Assembly: GCA_003013855.2 (NCBI GenBank)
Contig: ML058552.1
Location: forward strand, 1,054,001 to 1,118,000
Origin: Liriodendron chinense
Taxonomy: Eukaryota > Streptophyta > Magnoliopsida > Magnoliales > Magnoliaceae
Length of the DNA stretch: 64,000 nt
Reading direction: 5' to 3'
Shown one piece after another: positions 1-11,067 of the stretch; position 1 is the first letter of the stretch, and every line of letters starts with the position of its first letter. The notes under the pieces are model-generated. The model was not told the DNA's origin. It did no database searches and was given only the letters and a program-made list of their open reading frames with translations. A program made the translations under genes and the position numbers.

Positions 1-1028
1 TTAGTAGGATTGCTCGTGGGAGCATTATTCCAACTGAAATTTGGGTGGTTCTTCCAAGTAGAATTGTACGTACTACCCACCAGTCCATTAAAAGGTTGTT
101 GATAACCATATGTGACATTTGCATGTTCATGTAACACCTCTTGAAATGCAGGAATTGTAGGACAATCTTGCGTAGCGTGTAAATTGGTGAAACATATCCC
201 ACACGTGGTCTCAATAGCTTCATTGGACTTTGAAACTCCACTCTTACTAAGTTCCATGGCCTCGATTTTCCTTGCGAGGCTGTCTAACCTTGCATTCACA
301 TCATCTTCCTCCTTTTGGATATAAATCCCTCCTTTCTCTTTTTCTTGAGTAGGCTTGGGGTTATTAGATTTATCCGAGGTATCCCATGATTGGGCATTCT
401 CGGCCAATATATCTAAATAACTCCAAGCTTCATCTGGATTTTTGCTCATAAACTCGTCGTTGCACATGTCCAACCTCCCAGAGCCATCGTACGAGCCAGC
501 TACGAATTAGCGCATATTGAAACTTAATCCATCATTAAAGAAGTCTATGATTCGCCAAGTTTCGTAGTCGTGATGTGGGCAAGCAAGTAGGAGGTTCTTA
601 AACCTTTCCCAACATTGAAAGAATGATTCACTCACTTTAGCCGAAAAATACATTATGACTCTTCGAAGGGTGTTTGTTTTATGAGCCAGGAAGAACTTTT
701 TCAAGAATTCCCTGGTCATCTCGTTCCATGACCCTATCGAGTGTGGTCGAAGAGAGTGAAACCAAGTCTTGGCTCTTTCTTTTAATGAAAAGGGAAAAAG
801 TTTAAGTTTAATGACATCTTCCGAAACATTAGTATATTGCAAGGTAGCCACCACTTCTTCAAATTCCTTTAAGTGCAAATATGGGCTTTCAGAGTCTAGC
901 CCATGGTATTTTGGTATCAGTTGAATCACACCCGGCTTTATATCGATGTTTCCCCTTGTTGGTGGTAAGACCACGCACGAGGGTGTAGTTGCAAGGGCCG
1001 GTTGTAGGTAGTCCCGTAATGATCTCAT
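1..1028 (-). pseudogene. gag: gag of element A (partial, interrupted)
   Basis: Capsid/nucleocapsid precursor of an Athila-type element. The frame opens at 1028 with residues MRSLRDYLQPA and runs 173 codons with the retrotransposon gag signature (HGLDSESPYLHLKEFEEV, then WFHSLRPHSIGSWNEM, then FFQCWERFKNLL). It ends at a stop next to 'NMR', where B continues with MCQFVKMMCN. The same frame is recognisable on to position 1, including a nucleocapsid zinc knuckle of form C-x2-C-x4-H-x4-C (CGIC...LHATQDC) around 165-205. Between the stop and about 465 the sequence differs from B, so a small replacement or indel is likely. Gag-only coding is visible; pol lies outside the window. Confidence 0.85.
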
Positions 1029-1047
1029 TAGAGGAACGTTATGTACC

Positions 1048-1248
1048 TCATTCTCTCCTACTCCCTCTTGATTTGCGTTTGTTGTTGGAGCGGGGGGGAT
1101 TCCTTAAAGGTGTTTGATCTATACTTCCCAAACTATCACAATGCTCTTGGTATTTTCGGACTCGTCTATGGACTGACAATGGTCCAACTAGACCACCTTC
1201 GGATTGGAGACGATTGGAGTGGTCTCGTTCCCAATGGGACATAAACAA
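1048..1248 (-). pseudogene. N-terminal gag leader segment of element A, out of frame with gag
   Basis: A 66-codon frame starting at 1248 (MFMSHWERDHSNRL...) that matches the N-terminal leader of gag in B (6831-7028) and, more loosely, in F (start 50973), where leader and gag are one continuous frame. Here the leader runs past a C7 tract into a stop and the gag body lies in another frame. B has exactly the same frame relation. Either the family's master copy already carried the shift, or ribosomes change frame at the C tract; the first is more likely. Confidence 0.6.
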
Positions 1249-1464
1249 AAAAAAAACTAAGCTAATCCGAAGTCCGAAAATATGAAATTAATCTAAAAAT
1301 TGAAAATCTGTAAAAGCACTAAGTTAGAAGGATATTACTCGATTCGCTTGAACTAGAGAAGAAATCCTACAAAGCAAAACAATGTGTTAGTTCTAAGAAA
1401 TTAGAAAAACCTATCTACTTCTACTTCTACAGCCACTAAAACAATCTAGAACCGTTATCTAAAC

Positions 1465-1482
1465 TCCCCGGCAACGACGCCA
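1465..1482 (-). promoter_or_regulatory. Primer binding site of A (tRNA-Asp)
   Basis: On the minus strand this reads TGGCGTCGTTGCCGGGGA, a one-mismatch match to the complement of the 3' end of plant tRNA-Asp (TGGCGCCGTTGCCGGGGA), the usual minus-strand primer of Athila elements. It lies six bases inside the LTR edge. Confidence 0.85.
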
Positions 1483-1488
1483 AAAATT

Positions 1489-2772
1489 TGTTCGCTCGCC
1501 TCAAGTGCAAGGCTGCGATGTAGTAATAAATCTCGGTAAGACCGAGGTCGATCTACAGGGAATTAGAAAACAGCTTCTATACTATTCCAGCAACCAGGAT
1601 TGCAATAATTAAGAGATTCAATTGAGAGAATTACGTTAAAACAGTAACTTAAGGAAAACAGTAATTTAAAGAAACTAAGGCTTTCAAGGATCCACTTGTA
1701 ACAATCCTATGTCAATCCAATCAATCCAAACATAAACACAACTAGATTTGAAGTTCTATCTCTCATCTAGTTGGAAGATAAAGCATTAAACACATTCAAT
1801 CCCACTTAAGTTGAACTTCCAAGTTCTAGTCCCATTCAGCCACATATAGCATTCGAAATCATAGCCTTCGGAGTTACAGCCATGCCTATAGACTATGGCA
1901 TGCTCAAGGGTTACCATAATTCGAATCTAATCAAACAAAACATAATAATCTCAGAGAATTGCAAGGAATCCATGTCTGAAGCACATGAACTCTCATAAAA
2001 CTTCTAAAAATATCAACTTTATAAGAACTAGAACATTCAAAATTCAAACTTGAAGTGAAACTACTTGAATCAAACTGAATTAAACATGAAATTGGCTACA
2101 AGCTTCACCTCTCAGCCTTAGCTGAGAGATTCTAGCCGAGCATTGTCTTACTACAACTAGAACTCAATGAAAAAGACATAAAAAGCATAAAAACCTAGAG
2201 TTGGGAGGGTTGCAAACGCTCCACGATGGCTTCCTTCACTATCCACGAAGTTCCTCAGCTTCTATGATATCCTAGGAAGAGACCCTAGGTGTCCTTTTAT
2301 AGTAGGGCGGCTCTACCGCGTTGGAATCTTTCAAAATTGCGTAGCATTACGCACATGCACAGAAAATCTCGGATCTCGAAATAGAAAGTGTCTGTTTACG
2401 CATGGGCGACCGGTCTTGACCGGTCGGACCAAATTGGTCCTTACTCCAGCGGCTTCACAAGAGTGGGTAGCAAGGTGGCCAACCGGTCTTGACCAGTCTG
2501 GCTCCCTTGGCTGACCGGTCGGACCCCTATTCTTTTCTTTTTTTTTCTTCATTTCTTTCTTCCCTTTCCTCCCTCTTTCTTCTTCCTTCTTTGGTTCACC
2601 TTAGGCCTTCATTTAAAGGCTCCTAAATACGCTCTTTTTGGTCTCTAATTAGGCAAAATCACTCTCATTCCTACAATTACAAAACATGCATTAGATGGGC
2701 CTTTTAAACATGCAAACCATGCATATAATGTGATGTAATGGGCTATATCATGTATAAATTGGAGGTTCAACA
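1489..2772 (-). repeat. 5' LTR of element A
   Basis: 1284-bp LTR with TGTTGAACC at its outer end and GCGAACA at its inner end. A TATA-like ACTATAAAAGG lies on the minus strand near 2291-2301. Upstream of it, about 2395-2525, are several copies of the GACCGGTC...GACCGGTCGG palindrome. The inner end shares the conserved 'GATCGACCTCGGTCTTACCGAG' type of U5 with the LTRs of B, D2, F and G. Confidence 0.88.
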
Positions 2773-2948
2773 ACTATGACATAATGGGAGACACAGCCTA
2801 GTGATATTCAACACATGGGTACTCATGAATCCACTTTATCTAAACATTAGAGAATCTTACGACCCATAAGGATTTAGGGACTTTCACCTAGGGACATTCA
2901 TAGCATCCAGTAAATGTAACTGAAATTTTGGTGTCCACACTTATATAC
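2773..2948. other. Unassigned flank between A and C1
   Basis: 176 bp of AT-rich sequence with no coding potential and no terminal repeat. It is contiguous with 31022 onward once C1 (2949-31016 plus one TATAC) is removed, so it is part of the locus C1 landed in. Confidence 0.6.
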
Positions 2949-4958
2949 TGTTAGTGCACTTTTCTATGGCGTTCTACTGCACCTTGTTTGTCAATTACTT
3001 AGGTCAATGACTCTCGAGTCGATTGCGCTTAATGAAGACGAAGACCGAAGACTCGAGAAGGACCCGCTGCATCAAGAATGAAGAAATAAGTAAAAGTGAT
3101 GCCTTGTTGAGCCTCAACCTTGTACCTATCCAAAACCATAAACCTCTAGATGACCAGGACCCAATAGGTATATCTTCAATCATCTTATAATGGCCTTAGG
3201 TGTCCCAAAAGACCACCGAAACAATGGCCAAGAGGTTGCATGATTTACTTCAAAACAGCAAAAAATCATACATGGCTGGGCGCCTGACCTAAGGGAAATC
3301 CGTCTAGTAATTTGGCCAGAAAACCAGATGGTCATCGGGCGCCCGACCACAATCTGACCGGGCGCTCAACCAGTGCAAAAAATGTTTAGCTGCACAAGAC
3401 TCATTCTGGACTGAATATCGGACACCCGACCAAAGTGACCACCGGGCACCCGACCAACGAAAGTAGGTCATCAGGCACCTGACCACACCTTATCCGGGCG
3501 CCTGACCAACTGCAAATGTGTCCAGCGACAAAATTTTAAAATTGGGCAGGATTCTATGCGCCCGACCCTGCGTGAATCTGCCCGTTTGGAGAAAATTTAT
3601 AAAAGCGGGGGATTCATTTTTAGGACCGAGAGAGGGGATTTTGAGGAGATAAAAGACACCATTGCTAAAGACCATTAGAGGCTCTATTACAAACCCATAA
3701 CAAGTCATTCTCTTTGTATTTTCATCACAAGCTTAGGCCATTCAATGGCATATTGAGAATGAACTTGTTCCCTCTTAATTCCTAGGGTTTTAGACACCTT
3801 GATCATAGTTAAATCCTTTGTCTAAACACTACCTAGGAGTCCAAATAGGTATATTCCTCTAGAAAATTCATTTTCTACCATTTGTAGAGGATTCACCATT
3901 CCCTAGCACCTTGGGCATCTCTAATGGAGCATCACATGCAAGGTAGCTGATCTTGGAGCTGAAGCCTTGGCAAAGCAGCGGCATCAAAGATTGGGGGGGG
4001 CATAAGGGGAGCTCATTTAAGTATGGGAGAGCAAGAAGAAGCAACCCAAAGCGGCACTACAAAGGGGCTCAGTCCGACAAGTAAGGTTGTCTTTGTTAAG
4101 AATTCATCCACTTAATTCCCTGTGGGAGTTGAGTGTAGAGTTTGTTTGATAAACTCGAACTAGGGTCGTTTGCCGATCCTTGGCCTGTTTGTTGCACTAA
4201 AGTCTAGGGACGTTAGCCGCTTCTTGGCCTGTTTGTCTGCCTAAAGACTAGGGGTTGTTAGACACACCTTGGCTCGTTTGATGGGCCTAAATTCAAGGAC
4301 GTTTGCCATTCCTTGGCACGTTTGTCGGGCCTAAACAAAGTCTCCAAGGGGAGCCATCAACACGGGTGTGAACATGTAGGTTGGGAGGAACCTGTAAACT
4401 CCCCGGTTGGGTAGATCTGATTTAAAACACCTTGGTTGGGAGGAACCAGATTTAAACTCCCAAGTGCGGTGTGCTCAAAGGGGTTGAGTACTTGAACTGG
4501 GAGTGGAGTAGACGAGTAGTCGAACCACTATACATGCTCATGTTTGTGTTTATTCTTGAGCACATTTCTCATATGCGTTGTGTTTAATTGCTTAATTATG
4601 AATGCTTAATTAGGAATGTATGCTAGGCACTTGATAGGCACCTCCACACATACAAGATGTACTTTCACTCCTCATGTAGACTTGAGCTTATGTTGATCCA
4701 TCCTCTATAGTCAATTTGAGTTCATTTGACTAGGATGTTAATTGCTTTTATCATATGCTAGTCTATTGATTGGACCCACTTAGGCTTGGAAGCCAAAGTG
4801 TTAATCGCTTACCTAGTTTAAATTACTAAAACTATTAAGTACGTAAAAAGATTTCAAAAGGTCCTAATCACCCCTCCTCTAGGACTTAGCCATAATTTTA
4901 GTTGCTCCTTAAGCTTCCTCACGTAGGGTGTCGGGTTAGACTAGCCGACGTATTTTCA
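2949..4958 (+). repeat. 5' LTR of C1
   Basis: 2010-bp LTR starting TGTTAGTGCAC and ending CGTATTTTCA. About 3270-3590 contains repeated GC-rich units of the form CGGGCGCCCGACC, this family's version of the palindromic clusters seen in the other LTRs. TATAAAAGC near 3599 is the likely TATA box. The end of the LTR matches 30964-31016. Confidence 0.9.
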
Positions 4959-4960
4959 CT

Positions 4961-4980
4961 TGGTATCAGAGCAGGTTGCT
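4961..4980 (+). promoter_or_regulatory. Primer binding site of C1 (tRNA-iMet)
   Basis: TGGTATCAGAGC followed by AGGTT, two bases after the LTR. The first 12 bases match the complement of the 3' end of plant initiator tRNA-Met, the standard Copia primer. Confidence 0.9.
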
Positions 4981-5032
4981 CTTCAAGGACGTAACCGTTT
5001 AGAGTGAGATCCAATACCGAAGCACTAGCATC

Positions 5033-5180
5033 ATATCTACCCGAGACGGGAATACTGTCAACCGTCCACCATACTTTGACGGATCCAACTACACATATCG
5101 GAAGGCTAGAATGAGGATTTTTTCCAATCCATCGACCGATCCGTATGGGCAGCAACATTAAATTGATATTCCTTGCCCAC
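5033..5180 (+). pseudogene. gag: C1 gag, 5' piece
   Basis: Start of the Copia-type gag (UBN2/Retrotran_gag_2-like), readable as ...NRPPYFDGSNYTYRKARMRIF, matching the C2 gag N-terminus (PTFFDRSNYPYWKARMRIF). The expected start codon is ATA at 5033-5035 where C2 has ATG. A frame change after RMRIF and an in-frame TGA near 5166 follow. The reading resumes at 16741 on the far side of element B when one CCCAC copy is removed, which confirms that B split this gene. Confidence 0.8.
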
Positions 5181-6587
5181 TGTTGAACCTCCAATTTATA
5201 CTTTGCATTGCCCACTACATCACATTATATGCATGGTTTTCATGTTTAAAAGGTCCATCTAACGTGTGTTTTGTGATTGTAGGGATGAGAGCGGACTTCA
5301 CCCAATTGGAGCCTAAAAAGGGCCATTTGAAGACATTAGATGAAGATTGAAGAAAGACTAAAGAGAGGAGAAGAAAGGAAGAAAGAAGTCCAAGGAGAAA
5401 GCAGAAAACAGAGGCCAAGACCGGTCGCCCGACCGGTCGTCCATCGCCAGGACCAATCGTCCAACCGGTCCGATTGTTCGCAGAAGAAGAAATTTTCACA
5501 GAAGGTCTCTGGACCACTCACGACCGGTCGTCCGATGCCCATACCAGTTGTGCGACTGGTCCTTGAATTAAAATTTTAAATCGAAATTTTGGCAAAACTC
5601 TCTGGACTGTTTTTGACGATTTGCCACCGGTCATGCGACCTGTCGTCAGGGAGCTCAGACCGGTCGTGCGACCGGTCGTCTGCGTAATAAAGCTTCTCCG
5701 TGAAGCTCCAAGATTTTCTGCGCAGTGCGTAACCTTACGCAATTTCTGGATGTTTCCGACGCAAGGGAGCTTTCCTACTATAAAAGGACACCTAGGGGCT
5801 CTTCCTAGGTCATCATAGAAGCTAAGGGACGTGGTTTTGGAGAGAGAAAGCTGTCGTGGAGCGTCTGCAACTCTCCAATTTTCGGTTTTTCTAGTTTTTA
5901 TGCTTTTATTATGAGTTCTAGTTGTAGTATGACAATGCTCGGCTAGAATCTCTCAGCTAAGGCTGAGAGGTGAAGCTTGTAGCTAATTTCATGTTTGATT
6001 CAAGTTAATTCAAGTAATTTTCAATTCAAGTTTGGATTTTTCATATTCTAGTTCTTAAAGTGGTAGTTTGAGATGTTTTATGAGAGTTCATGTGCTCCGG
6101 ACATGAATTCCTTGCAATTCTCTAAGATTATCATATGATGCTTGTTTAGATTTGAATTATAGTAATCCTTGAGCAGGCCATAGTCCATAGGCATGGCTGT
6201 TACTCCGAAGGCTATGGTTTTGAATTCTACATTGATTGAATGGGACTAGAACTTAGAAGTTCAACTTGATTTGGATTGAATGTGTGTGAATGCTTTATTT
6301 TCCAACTAGATGAGAGATAGGACTTTAAATCTAGTTGTGTTTTCTACTTGGATTGATTGAATTGACATGGGATTGCTACAAGTGGATCCTTGAATGCCTT
6401 AGTACTTTAAATCACTGAATTTCCATTAAGTTATTGTTTTAGTTTAATTACCTAATTAAATATGATTTTCTTGCAAAACTGAGTTGCTGGAATAGTTTGG
6501 AAGTTGTTTCTAATTCCCTGTGGATCGACCTCGGTCTTATCGAGTTTTATTACTACATCGCAGCCTTACACTTGAGGCGAGTGAACA
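5181..6587 (+). repeat. 5' LTR of B
   Basis: 1407-bp LTR, TGTTGAACC...GCGAGTGAACA. Palindromic GACCGGTCG...CGACCGGTCGT clusters lie at about 5420-5480, 5518-5560 and 5625-5680. CTATAAAAGG at 5778-5787 is the likely TATA box. Confidence 0.92.
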
Positions 6588-6593
6588 AGTTTT

Positions 6594-6611
6594 TGGCAAC
6601 GTTGCCGGGGA
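6594..6611 (+). promoter_or_regulatory. Primer binding site of B (tRNA-Asp)
   Basis: TGGCAACGTTGCCGGGGA, two mismatches from the complement of the plant tRNA-Asp 3' end. Confidence 0.82.
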
Positions 6612-6830
6612 ACTTAGATAACGGTTTTCAAATTGTTTTAGTGGCTGTAGAAGTAGAAGTAGATAGGTTTTCTGATTTTTTCTAGAACTAACAAATTGTT
6701 TGGTTTTGTAGGTTTTCTTCTCTAGTTAAAAGCGCATCAGGTGATACCCTTCTAACTTAGTTTTTTTTACAGATTTTCTATTTTCAGATTTCTAGGATTT
6801 AGGACTAGTATAGTTTTTGTTGAGTGGTTT

Positions 6831-7028
6831 ATGTCCCGTTGGGAACGTAACCACTCAAATCGTCTCCAATCTGAAGGTGGTTTAGTTGGACCACTGTCAG
6901 TCCATAGACGAGTCCGAAATTACCAAGAGCATTGTGAAAGTTTGGGGAGTATGGATCAAACACCTTTAAGGAATCCCCCCCCCTACTCCAACTACAAACG
7001 CAAATCAAGAAGGAGTAGGAGAGAATGA
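6831..7028 (+). pseudogene. N-terminal gag leader segment of B
   Basis: 65 codons from ATG 6831 (MSRWERNHSNRL...), homologous to 1048-1248 in A and to the start of the gag ORF in F. The frame passes a C9 tract at about 6975-6983 and ends at 7028. The gag body follows in the +1 frame, readable upstream of 7057 from just after the C tract. The offset between leader and gag frames is the same as in A. Confidence 0.6.
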
Positions 7029-7056
7029 GGTACATAATGTTCCTCCACTGAGATCA

Positions 7057-8205
7057 TTGCGGGATTACCTACAACCAGCCCGTGCCATTACACCCTCTTG
7101 TGTGGTTCTACCACCAAACGGGGGAAACATTGGCATAAAATTGGGTGTAATTCAACTCTTACCAAAGTTCCATGGGCTAGACTCTGACCGCCCATACTTA
7201 CACTTGAAAGAATTTGAAGAAGTGGTGGCTACCTTGCAGTACACAAATGTTTTAGAAGATACCATTAGACTTAAACTTTTTCCCTTTTCATTGAAAGAAA
7301 GAGCCAAAGATTGGCTTCACTCTCTTAGACCACATTCGATTGGGTCATGGGTTGAGATGACCCGGGAATTCTTGAAAAAGTTCTTCCCGGCTCATAAAAC
7401 AAACACCCTTCGAAGAGCCATAATGAATTTCTCGGCTAAAGAGGGTGAATCTTTTTTTTAATGTTGGGAGAGATTTAAGGACCTCCTACTTGCTTGCCCA
7501 CATCATGGCTATGAGAGTTGGCGAATTATAATTTTTTTCAATGATGGATTAAGTTCCAATATGTGCCAATTCGTAAAGATGATGTGCAATGACGAGTTTA
7601 TGAGTAAAAATTCAGATGAGGCTTGGAGTTACTTGGACATGTTGGCTGAAAATGCCCAATCTTGGGACACCTCGGATAAACCCAATAACCCCAAGCCCAC
7701 TCAAGAGCAAGGAGGGATCTATGTCCTTAAGGAGGAAGACGACGTGAATGCAAGGATAGCCAACCTCACAAGGAAGGTTGAGGCCATGGAACTTAGTAAA
7801 AGTGGAGTTCCAAAGTCCAATGAAGCTGTTGAAACCATATGTGGGATTCGCCTCACCGATTTACACGCTACGCAAGATTGTCCCACAATTCCTGCATTTC
7901 AAGAGGTATTACATGAACATGCAAACACCACATATGGGTATCAACGGCCGTTCAATGGACCGGTGGGTAATACGTACAATGAGAGTTGGAAGAACCACCC
8001 AAATTTTAGTTGGAAGAATGCTCCTACAGGCAATCCTACCAACTCTCAAAGAGGGCCACCCATGCAAAATATGGCCCCTACCTCAGTTCTCAATGGAGGA
8101 TACCTTGAAAGCGTTTATACAAAGGCAAACGCAAAATCAATCAAACAAATCAGCAAATGTTTCAAGAGCTTAAAGTCTCGGTTGATGAGATTAAGGGACA
8201 CTTGA
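7057..8205 (+). pseudogene. gag: gag of B, stop-interrupted
   Basis: Capsid-nucleocapsid precursor. From 7057 the frame has the retrotransposon gag core (HGLDSDRPYLHLKEFEEV; DWLHSLRPHSIGSW). It is cut by TAA at 7459-7461, where relatives A and G have CAA (Gln) in FFQCWERF. After that codon the same frame stays open to 8205 (MCQFVKMMCNDEF...). The nucleocapsid knuckle at about 7840-7881 is damaged: the second cysteine of C-x2-C is Arg (CGC 7849-7851). At about 8160-8200 coding continues in another frame (next entry). Confidence 0.88.
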
Positions 8206-9440
8206 ATGCTAGGGAAGGGACCTTTCCGGCCCAACCTCAGCCCAATCCAAAACAAGTACATGAAGTGAGCATCCCTAATCCTTCCAACCAAAACATGGAG
8301 CAAGCCAAATCCATCACCACTCTTAGAAGTGGTAAACAAATTGACAAATCTATTCCGGTGAAGGCCGATGAGCCTAATGATCTGGTAAATTCTGAGGATG
8401 AGGATGGATCTAACTTGGCCCCACAAGAACCGGAATGCATTTACAAGCCCGTAGCACCATTTCCTTCAAGATTGGTTGCCCCAAAATCTCTTCCAAACTC
8501 TCATGATATTTTAGAGATTTTCAGACAAGTCAAGATTAATATTCCTTTACTTGATGCCATCAAACAAATCCCCTCTTATGCCAAGTTTCTAAAGGACCTA
8601 TGCACAACAAAACGCAAATATAATGTGCAGCAAAAGGCCTTCTTAACTGAGCAAGTGAGTGCCATTCTCACTCAAAAGACCCCCACAAAATTCAAAGATC
8701 CCGGTAGTCCCACCGTCTCATGTATCATTGGAGACTACTGGATTGAGCGTGCCTTGCTAGATTTGGTGGTGAGTGTGAACTTGATCCCATACTCGGTATA
8801 TGAGCAATTGGGTCTTGGTGAATTAAAACCCACCAAAACCACGTTGCAACTCGCTGATAGATCTATCCGTGTACCGAGGGGGATAGTTGAGGATGTTCTA
8901 GTCCAAGTTGACAAATTCTACTACCCTGTAGATTTTATCGTCTTGGACACACAACCGGTTTTGGATGCTAGCACCCAAATACTGGTAATATTAGGCCGCC
9001 ATTCCTTGCCACATCAAACGCAATCATCAATTGCCGGAAATGGGGTGATGCAACTATCTTTTGGAAACATGACACTAGAGGTGAATGTGTTTCACTTGGG
9101 CAAAAGACATAGGGATGTCGATGATGATGAGTTCTTCGAGGTAAACATGCTTGAATCTTTTGAAGAAGAAGAACTCCTCCAACTTGAACCACTAGAAAGC
9201 TTGGAGACATGCTTAGCACATTTCATGGATTCTGAAGACCCCATCATTAATGAAATTGTGCAAGCATTGAATATAGAAAGACCGGTATTTGGTACTAGCG
9301 GTGGAGACCCCATTTTGAAAAGTTGCCACCAACCACATCAAGGCCTCTACCGTCTAACATTAAACCACCAAAGCTTGACCTTAAACCATTGCCATCTGAG
9401 CTTAAATATGTATATTTGGGTCAAGAGGAAACTTTCTTAG
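8157..9440 (+). pseudogene. gag C-terminus and aspartic protease of B, active site lost
   Basis: 427 open codons. Residues about 1-150 are the C-terminal gag linker (TTLRSGKQIDKS). Residues about 170-320 are the retroviral-type aspartic protease. The family's catalytic motif is D-L-G-A-S (intact in F and G); here residues 202-206 are D-L-V-V-S, so the glycine and alanine after the catalytic Asp are both Val and activity is doubtful. The frame ends in the protease-RT linker, whose reading continues in another frame to about 9631 with a further in-frame TAA near 9500. Confidence 0.85.
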
Positions 9441-10606
9441 TTGTCATTGCCTCTCACCTAGAGAAAGACCAAGAGCTCAAGTTGATTGAGTTACTCAAAT
9501 AACATAGGGAAGCCATAGGTTGGACAATAGCGGATCTCAAAGGGATAGATCCTTCGGTTTGCACTCACCGTATACATCTTGAAGAAAATGCAAAAACAAC
9601 TAGACAACCTCAAAGACGGCTAAATCCAAACATGATGGAGGTTGTCAAAGCCGAGGTGTTAAAGCTATTAGATGTGGGTATCATCTACCCCATCTCAGAT
9701 AGCCAATGGGTGAGTCCTACCCAAGTTGTCCCCAAGAAATCCAGTATTACCATCATAGAAAACGCCAACAACGAGCTTATACCGACTAGGGTGACCACCG
9801 GTTGGCGTATGTGCATTGATTATAGGAAGCTCAACACGGTTACTAGGAAAGACCACTTCCCTCTCCCATTTATGGATCAAATTTTGGAGAGGTTAGCAGG
9901 ACATTCCTATTATTGCTTCCTAGATGGCTATTCCGGATACAACCAAATTGAGATAGCTCCGGAGGACCAAGAGAAAACCACATTTACATGCCCGGTTGAC
10001 ACCTTCGCTTACCGAAGAATGCCATTCGGGTTATGTAATACACCCGCCACATTCCAACGATGCATGTTGAGTATTTTCTCGGACATGATGGGTGAGTTTC
10101 TTGAGGTATTCTTGGACAACTTTTCTGTTTTTGGTTGTACGTTTGATGAGTGTCTCAAGCACTTGGAGTTGGTCTTGATGAGGTGTTAGGAGAAGAAACT
10201 CGTCTTAAACTGGGAAAAGTGCCATTTCATGGTACAAAGAGGAATAGTCCTTGGACATATCATCTCGTCCAATGGAATAGAGGTAGACCGGGCAAAAATT
10301 GACATAATTTCCAATCTACCACCACCCAAAAGCATACGCGATGTGCGGTCCTTCCTTGGACACGCCGAGTTCTATAGAAGATTTATAAAGGATTTTAGTC
10401 ATATCTCAAGGCCTTTATGTAACCTTCTACAAAAGGAAAACCAATTTGAGTGGAGTGCCGAATGTCAATTAGCTTTTTCAAAGCTAAAAGACATGTTGAC
10501 AACCGCTCCTATTATGCAACCACCAGATTGGTCCATTCCTTTTGAGTTGATGTGTGATGCGAGCGATTATGCTAGTGGGGCGATGTTAGGGCCAAAAGAA
10601 GGATAA
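9441..10606 (+). pseudogene. pol: reverse transcriptase of B, catalytic Asp replaced
   Basis: RT copies element RNA into DNA. The linker (AIGWTIADLKGIDPSVCTHRIHLEE) leads into an open stretch 9632-10189 with RT blocks GWRMCIDYRKLNTVT, CFLDGYSGYNQI and RRMPFGLCNTPATFQRCM. The polymerase box reads F-L-D-N (Asp codon 10115-10117, Asn codon 10118-10120), whereas family members normally have two Asp. A TAG follows at 10187-10189 and the thumb continues in frame 10190-10606 (VLNWEKCHFMV; SFLGHAEFYRRFIKDFSHI). The changed box and the stop both argue that this RT is dead. Confidence 0.9.
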
Positions 10607-10996
10607 GAAGCTCTATGTTATCTACTACGCAAGTAGGACCTTGAATCCCGCCCAAGTTAACTATTCGACTACGGAGAAAGAGCCCTAGCTGTCATTTTTG
10701 CCTTTGACAAATTCAAGCCTTACTTAATAGGATCCAAAGTTATTGTTTACACGGATCATGCGGCGCTGAAACACCTTCTTTCCAAGAAGGATGCTAAGCC
10801 CCGTTTGCTTAGATGGATCCTACTCCTTCAAGAATTCGACTTAGAGATCAAAGACAAGAAGGGGGTAGAAAATGTGGTGGCGGATCATCTATCCCGCCTA
10901 GTCCTACCTAATTCATTGACGAGTCACCTATTGAGGACTCAGTCCCTGATGAGCAACTCTTTGTTGCTATGCATCCATCATGGTATGCTGATATAG
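10540..10996 (+). pseudogene. pol: RNase H of B, frameshifted
   Basis: RNase H domain following RT. It begins MCDASDYASGAMLG in the RT frame, stops at about 10604, and continues in a second frame (KKLYVIYYASRTLNPAQVNYSTTEKE) and then a third (VIFAFDKFKPYLIG; VYTDHAALKHLLSKKDAKPRLLRW; VVADHLSRL) up to 10996. At least two indels are needed to explain it. A TAG near 11032 separates it from the integrase frame. Confidence 0.85.
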
Positions 10997-11067
10997 CCAA
11001 TTATCTTTCCACAGGTGCGATGCCGATTCATTAGACTGCGCAGGACAAACGTAAATTTCTAAGGGAA

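Larger units (their letters stand above)
1..2772 (-). mobile_element. Athila-type Ty3/gypsy element A, 5' part only
   Basis: Minus-strand LTR retrotransposon cut by the window's left edge. Reading down the minus strand it has a 5' LTR (2772-1489), a primer binding site, a short leader, and the start of gag. Protein and LTR sequence are close to element B on the other strand (B 5181-16740), so both belong to one family. The LTR's outer end is TGTTGAACC at 2772, and the next five plus-strand bases (ACTAT, 2773-2777) would be its target duplication, but the other flank is outside the window. Gag carries an in-frame stop, so this copy is inactive. Confidence 0.9.

Noticed and set aside
5215..5818. 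Overlapping ORFs on both strands within the LTR of B (and the same in A, 3' LTR, F)
   Set aside because: Arg/Pro-rich frames produced by GACCGGTCG palindromes in non-coding U3.
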